Both the position numbers and the translations under genes were made by a program. Positions 5,705 through 8,840 of a DNA stretch of 8,840 bases are shown here, one piece after another. The stretch is from an uncultured Eubacteriales bacterium. Its GTDB lineage: Bacteria > Bacillota_A > Clostridia > Lachnospirales > Lachnospiraceae. The first letter of the stretch is position 1; every line of letters starts with the position of its first letter. The stretch is from contig ONVT01000127.1 of the NCBI GenBank assembly GCA_900321365.1, positions 1 through 8,840 on the forward strand, given 5' to 3'. The notes below the pieces were generated by a model, which was given only the letters and a program-made list of their open reading frames with translations, was not told where the DNA came from and did no database searches.

Positions 5705-7395
5705 CAGCCTCCTGCCCAAAATACGAGCAGGTATTGCTTCTCTGCTTCCTTCAAAAGCGCGCTAAGTGCATTCCATGAAAGACCGCAGGCATGATAAAGC
5801 TCTGACAGGCAGCGGCCGTCCGCAAGTGTCAGTATGCCGAGCAGCGCTTCCGGGATGTCTTTCTTTGTTTTTTCCAACGGGAGCACACGCAGGGGCACCA
5901 CACATTCAGGCCGCATTTTGCAAACCTGTGCCCATTCAGACAGGCCGTCCGCCACTACTGCCCGATGATAGGCAAGCATCTGCGGATTCCGCCGATAAAT
6001 ATACCCGCACCAGTTATCCACAATTCCATAGCGGAAGGATAGCTCCAGACTCTTCTGCACACGCCAGCGGGGAATCTTTCCCTCCGCAGCCAGGTTGCGC
6101 ATCTCGCGGAGCACCATCCCGAGGAAAGCCGACCTGGCGGTGCAGATCTCTTCGGCTCCAAGCGCTCTCGTACGGTTTACCGGCACGTCTTCAAGAGATG
6201 TAACAAATTCCCGGTCCAGCCAGCTTATTTCATAGTCGTCCGGATGCTCTGACAGTAGTGTGCCCGGCAACGGGATTGGAAAAGTGGTGGAAATATCCGG
6301 CAGCCCGGGGAACTCCCGTAACAGTGTCCGGACAAATTCTTTTGTTTGATTCAGGGTCTCAGGTGTCTCACATGCGCCTCCGATGATAAAGTTCCCGCAC
6401 AGCTGAGGCAGGCCCGCTTTCCAGGCCAGGGCTGCGGTATGGCGGATGTCCTCTGCCCGGATATGCTTGCCGTAGAGCTCCAGCACACGATCATTGCCGG
6501 ACTCCATACCGATCTGCATGCGGACCATGCCGGCCTGAACCATCTTCGTCATAGCTTCAGGATAGCGCCTGAAGAAGCTGGCATGACCTTCACAGAACCA
6601 GACGAAATCTGTTTTTTTTCGAAGGCGGAGGAGTCCGGCAAGCAGCTCCTCCAGCCTTCGCATATCGCAGGTGAAGGTATCATCTGCAAAAAACAGGTAT
6701 TTCAGTTGAGGAGAAAGCTCCAGCCGCCGTTCAATCTCCTCGATGACCTCCGAAGGCGGACGCTGCCGCAGGACTTTGGAATTGCCGCCCTCAAAGCAGA
6801 AAGCGCAACGATGCGGGCAACCACGGGCAGAAATCACTGAAAATAACAGTCCCGGCGTGTTAAGCGAAAGCCGGTCATCGGCGGTCGGGTAGTTCCCGAA
6901 CGACGACAGCAGTTCAAAATTTCCTTTTTTAGCCGCCGTGGTCTCTTGGGGGAGAGGAGCAGGGCTGCCTCCTCTAACGCGGGCCATCAGCCATGCGGGA
7001 AGGCTCTCCTCGCCGTCGCCGCAGAGAACCGCATCCGCTCCCAGAGTACAAAAATCCTCCGGTGACAGGTGCAGCGTCTGCGGTCCGCCCACCAGCCTGT
7101 AAAAAGGCTCGTTCCGAAAAGCCCTCAGAATGGATCCTATCGCGCCCTGATTATCAAAGTCACAATAAAAGCATACCGCAAAAAGCTCTGTCAGGTGTTC
7201 CCGGATCGTACGCACCACATCCGTGGTAATCCCTGTATAACTCCAGGCCTCAAAGCCAAAAGACCGGAGCCTGGCCGCCAACGTCAGTCCGCCCAAGCTA
7301 CCCACCAGTTCAAAAGGCCTGCCGGGAATCCATCGCTGGGTATAGATCAGCAGCACCTGTCGCCGGTTCCCTAAATCTCTGTAAACAGTATCCAT
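5704..7395 (-). CDS. B12-binding-domain radical SAM enzyme, second paralogue
   Basis: Complete, 563 residues. An N-terminal cobalamin-binding-like domain (about 12-135) starts VLLIYTQRW and ends VGGPQ...CGDGEES. It lacks the DxHxxG cobalamin-ligand motif, as many radical SAM B12 domains do. The radical SAM core (about 180-380) has CPHRCAFC with Cys 193, 197 and 200, then ADDTFT, GMESGND and GNFIIGG. The C-terminus (about 510-563) resembles a small helical/winged-helix domain and aligns in position with that of the upstream gene. The two proteins share motif order and many residues, so they look like tandem duplicates that have diverged. Likely role: modification of the same or a sibling precursor peptide (inference). 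The start is uncertain: ATG 7395 has AGAGGA almost touching it, while GTG 7356 (residue 14) has AGGGA at better spacing just after the previous stop. The TGA stop lies inside the ribosome site of the next gene, implying translational coupling. An A8 run on the coding strand lies at 6619-6612. Confidence 0.9.
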   Translation of the reverse strand: MDTVYRDLGNRRQVLLIYTQRWIPGRPFELVGSLGGLTLAARLRSFGFEAWSYTGITTDVVRTIREHLTELFAVCFYCDFDNQGAIGSILRAFRNEPFYRLVGGPQTLHLSPEDFCTLGADAVLCGDGEESLPAWLMARVRGGSPAPLPQETTAAKKGNFELLSSFGNYPTADDRLSLNTPGLLFSVISARGCPHRCAFCFEGGNSKVLRQRPPSEVIEEIERRLELSPQLKYLFFADDTFTCDMRRLEELLAGLLRLRKKTDFVWFCEGHASFFRRYPEAMTKMVQAGMVRMQIGMESGNDRVLELYGKHIRAEDIRHTAALAWKAGLPQLCGNFIIGGACETPETLNQTKEFVRTLLREFPGLPDISTTFPIPLPGTLLSEHPDDYEISWLDREFVTSLEDVPVNRTRALGAEEICTARSAFLGMVLREMRNLAAEGKIPRWRVQKSLELSFRYGIVDNWCGYIYRRNPQMLAYHRAVVADGLSEWAQVCKMRPECVVPLRVLPLEKTKKDIPEALLGILTLADGRCLSELYHACGLSWNALSALLKEAEKQYLLVFWAGG

Positions 7396-8840
7396 TTCCT
7401 CTGCTCAAAGTCCGCCAGGCGGGTAAGCACCTCCTCCCGGTGCCAGCCTTCATCCTCCAGTATGCTGATAATCTGTCCGTTCTTCTGCTTGCCGCCGCAA
7501 AGCTTCAACAGCTCCAGGGTCCGCTGATCCAGCGGAGTTCCCATGAGCTCATTTTTGTCTGTATCATAGTAATCCCAGATTGCAAAGGTGCGCATGACAA
7601 ACGCATCCATGGGATTTTCAAGCTGCGTAAACAGCTTATAGCCGTCCACAGAACGCATCTTCCAGTAGGCATGATCCACCGGGAAATGGCTGTAGACATA
7701 CTCCATCCATTTTGAATAGATGCCATAATTGTACTTGTCACGGAAGGTTTCCATCACAACATTCTCGGGAATCCTGCCATCCAGGTAGATCTGTCGCATC
7801 TTCCTCTGCAGATCATAGTTGGCGGTCAGGCGTTCCCTTAAGAGATCCTGATAGCTAAGCTCCACCGTACAGGAGAGGGGGATATCCTCCAGGCAGCAGT
7901 CGATGTACTCCTCGAAAATATGCATGCCAAACCGCTCCGGATCCATCGTGATGGGCGTGTTCGGGTAAGGCAAAAAACTGAAATAGGAGGTGTCGATCTG
8001 TCCGGGGGCTATCTCCATCAGAAGATCCACCGCCTCCATGGTCTCGTCCAGCGTCTTCCGGGATTCATAAGGCCCCCCCAGAATAAAGTTGCCGGCGATC
8101 TGGTGCAGACCCTCATCCACGCACTGGGCGATGGTATCCAGCATCAGCTGCCGGGTAGTATGCTTGTTGTAACGCTTCAGCATCTCATCGCTGCCGGATT
8201 CCAGGCCGAAAAACAGTTTTTTCAGTCCGGAGTCCACCATGTCGCGGACAAGACCGGGATTGTTGCGGACCGTGCGCAGGTGTCCGCTCGCGAACCAGAC
8301 GAAATCGTGATCCCTGCGCATTTCCCGGATACCGGCGCAGATCTGTCGTACACGGTCTGCATTGAGGGTAAAGGTATCGTCCAGAAAATTCAGATATTTC
8401 AGAGTAGGATCCGAATCCACGCGTTTGCGGATCTCCGCCAGCACCGATTCCGGGGACGCAAACCGTATGTTCCGGGCGTTCGCTCCTTCATAGCAGAAGG
8501 TACAGCCCATGGGACAGCCCCGCCCGGTCAGGATCGGAAAGATAAACCTGGAATAATCCGGCGTCAGGCTGAGATCGGGCCATGGAATATGGTCCAGGCT
8601 TTTTTTTGCGATCCGCTGGGGGGTACTGACATACCGGTCATTCTCATCGATGAAGCCTACACCCTGTATCTCCCCCAGGGAACCTTTGCCCCGGAGACAG
8701 CAGTCCAGAAGCTCCATCAGGGATTCCTCGCCCTCGCCGGGACACAGCAGATCCGTTCCCGTCCTCCTCAGAAAATCCTCTCCAAGACCTGCCGCCTGGG
8801 GTCCGCCCACAATTACCAGAGTTTCGGGGCTGAGCCGCTT
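7371..8840 (-). CDS. B12-binding-domain radical SAM enzyme, RiPP maturation type (N-terminus beyond window)
   Basis: Partial gene: the frame is open to the right edge, so the GTG at 8810 is an internal Val codon (LVIVGGPQ), not a start. Of 489 visible residues, the first 45 or so are the end of a cobalamin-binding Rossmann domain (VGGPQ, then GEGEES near residues 35-40). A radical SAM core follows, with the iron-sulfur motif CPMGCTFC (Cys 109, 113 and 116 counted from the edge), then LDDTFT, GLESGSD and GNFILGGP, all typical of B12-type radical SAM proteins. The last 60 or so residues look like a small helical or winged-helix domain, which could bind a peptide; that is inference. There is no SPASM-like C-terminal cysteine cluster. 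The family uses SAM, a [4Fe-4S] cluster and usually cobalamin, often for C-methylation; the reaction here cannot be read from sequence. The following exporter genes suggest a peptide substrate. The 3' end overlaps the next gene by 25 bases. An A8 run (minus strand) lies at 8600-8607. Confidence 0.9.
   Translation of the reverse strand, partial: KRLSPETLVIVGGPQAAGLGEDFLRRTGTDLLCPGEGEESLMELLDCCLRGKGSLGEIQGVGFIDENDRYVSTPQRIAKKSLDHIPWPDLSLTPDYSRFIFPILTGRGCPMGCTFCYEGANARNIRFASPESVLAEIRKRVDSDPTLKYLNFLDDTFTLNADRVRQICAGIREMRRDHDFVWFASGHLRTVRNNPGLVRDMVDSGLKKLFFGLESGSDEMLKRYNKHTTRQLMLDTIAQCVDEGLHQIAGNFILGGPYESRKTLDETMEAVDLLMEIAPGQIDTSYFSFLPYPNTPITMDPERFGMHIFEEYIDCCLEDIPLSCTVELSYQDLLRERLTANYDLQRKMRQIYLDGRIPENVVMETFRDKYNYGIYSKWMEYVYSHFPVDHAYWKMRSVDGYKLFTQLENPMDAFVMRTFAIWDYYDTDKNELMGTPLDQRTLELLKLCGGKQKNGQIISILEDEGWHREEVLTRLADFEQRKWILFTEI

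Noticed and set aside
5704..7395. SPASM-type C-terminal iron-sulfur domain in the second radical SAM protein
   Set aside because: The C-terminal cysteines (462, 492, 498, 529, 537) do not follow SPASM spacing, and the first paralogue does not share them.
8493..8810. GTG at 8810 as the start of the first radical SAM gene
   Set aside because: The frame continues upstream to the edge (KRLSPETLVIVGGPQ), and the B12-binding domain needs this upstream part, so the gene is simply cut by the window.
1..8840. tRNA, rRNA, CRISPR array, complete insertion sequence or riboswitch
   Set aside because: No cloverleaf, no regular repeat-spacer pattern, no transposase and no recognisable riboswitch core was seen on either strand.

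Overview
The window is most of a RiPP (ribosomally made, modified peptide) maturation and export operon from a Gram-positive anaerobe, most likely a gut Clostridia/Lachnospiraceae-type bacterium. That placement is an inference. It rests on moderate GC in the genes, a clear TTGTCA/TATAAT promoter, GGAGG-type ribosome sites, and an NHLP-type peptide export cassette beside cobalamin-type radical SAM enzymes.

Layout. All main genes read on the minus strand, so transcription runs from the right edge (8840) towards 665. In that order: (1) a B12-binding-domain radical SAM protein whose N-terminus lies beyond the right edge (8840-7371); (2) a second, paralogous B12-type radical SAM protein (7395-5704); (3) a very short single-membrane-span NHLM/HlyD-like secretion adaptor (5692-5153); (4) an NHLP exporter with N-terminal C39 peptidase, membrane domain and ATPase (5143-2939); (5) the partner NHLP exporter permease/ATPase (2842-665). 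Genes 1 to 4 overlap or nearly touch, as in one co-translated operon. A gap of about 96 bases rich in inverted repeats separates 4 from 5. No promoter for the operon is visible; it must lie to the right of the window.

How they work together (inference from families): the radical SAM pair modifies a precursor peptide, the C39 domain cuts its leader after a double-glycine-type site, and the two ABC half-transporters with the adaptor move the product across the membrane. No established precursor gene is in the window; it is expected upstream.

The left 660 bases are more AT-rich and different in character. They hold a hairpin with a T-tract on the plus strand (585-607). Beyond it is an unlisted 57-codon minus-strand ORF (469-296) with its own strong promoter and ribosome site and a Leu-Ala-Gly-Gly motif. 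Overlapping its end is a 60-residue remnant of a left-handed beta-helix (CatB/hexapeptide) acetyltransferase, and from 1 to about 140 there is unassigned sequence. This looks like a recombination scar at the cluster edge. The 57-residue peptide is the most interesting unexplained item, because the neighbouring exporter should cut at Gly-Gly sites.
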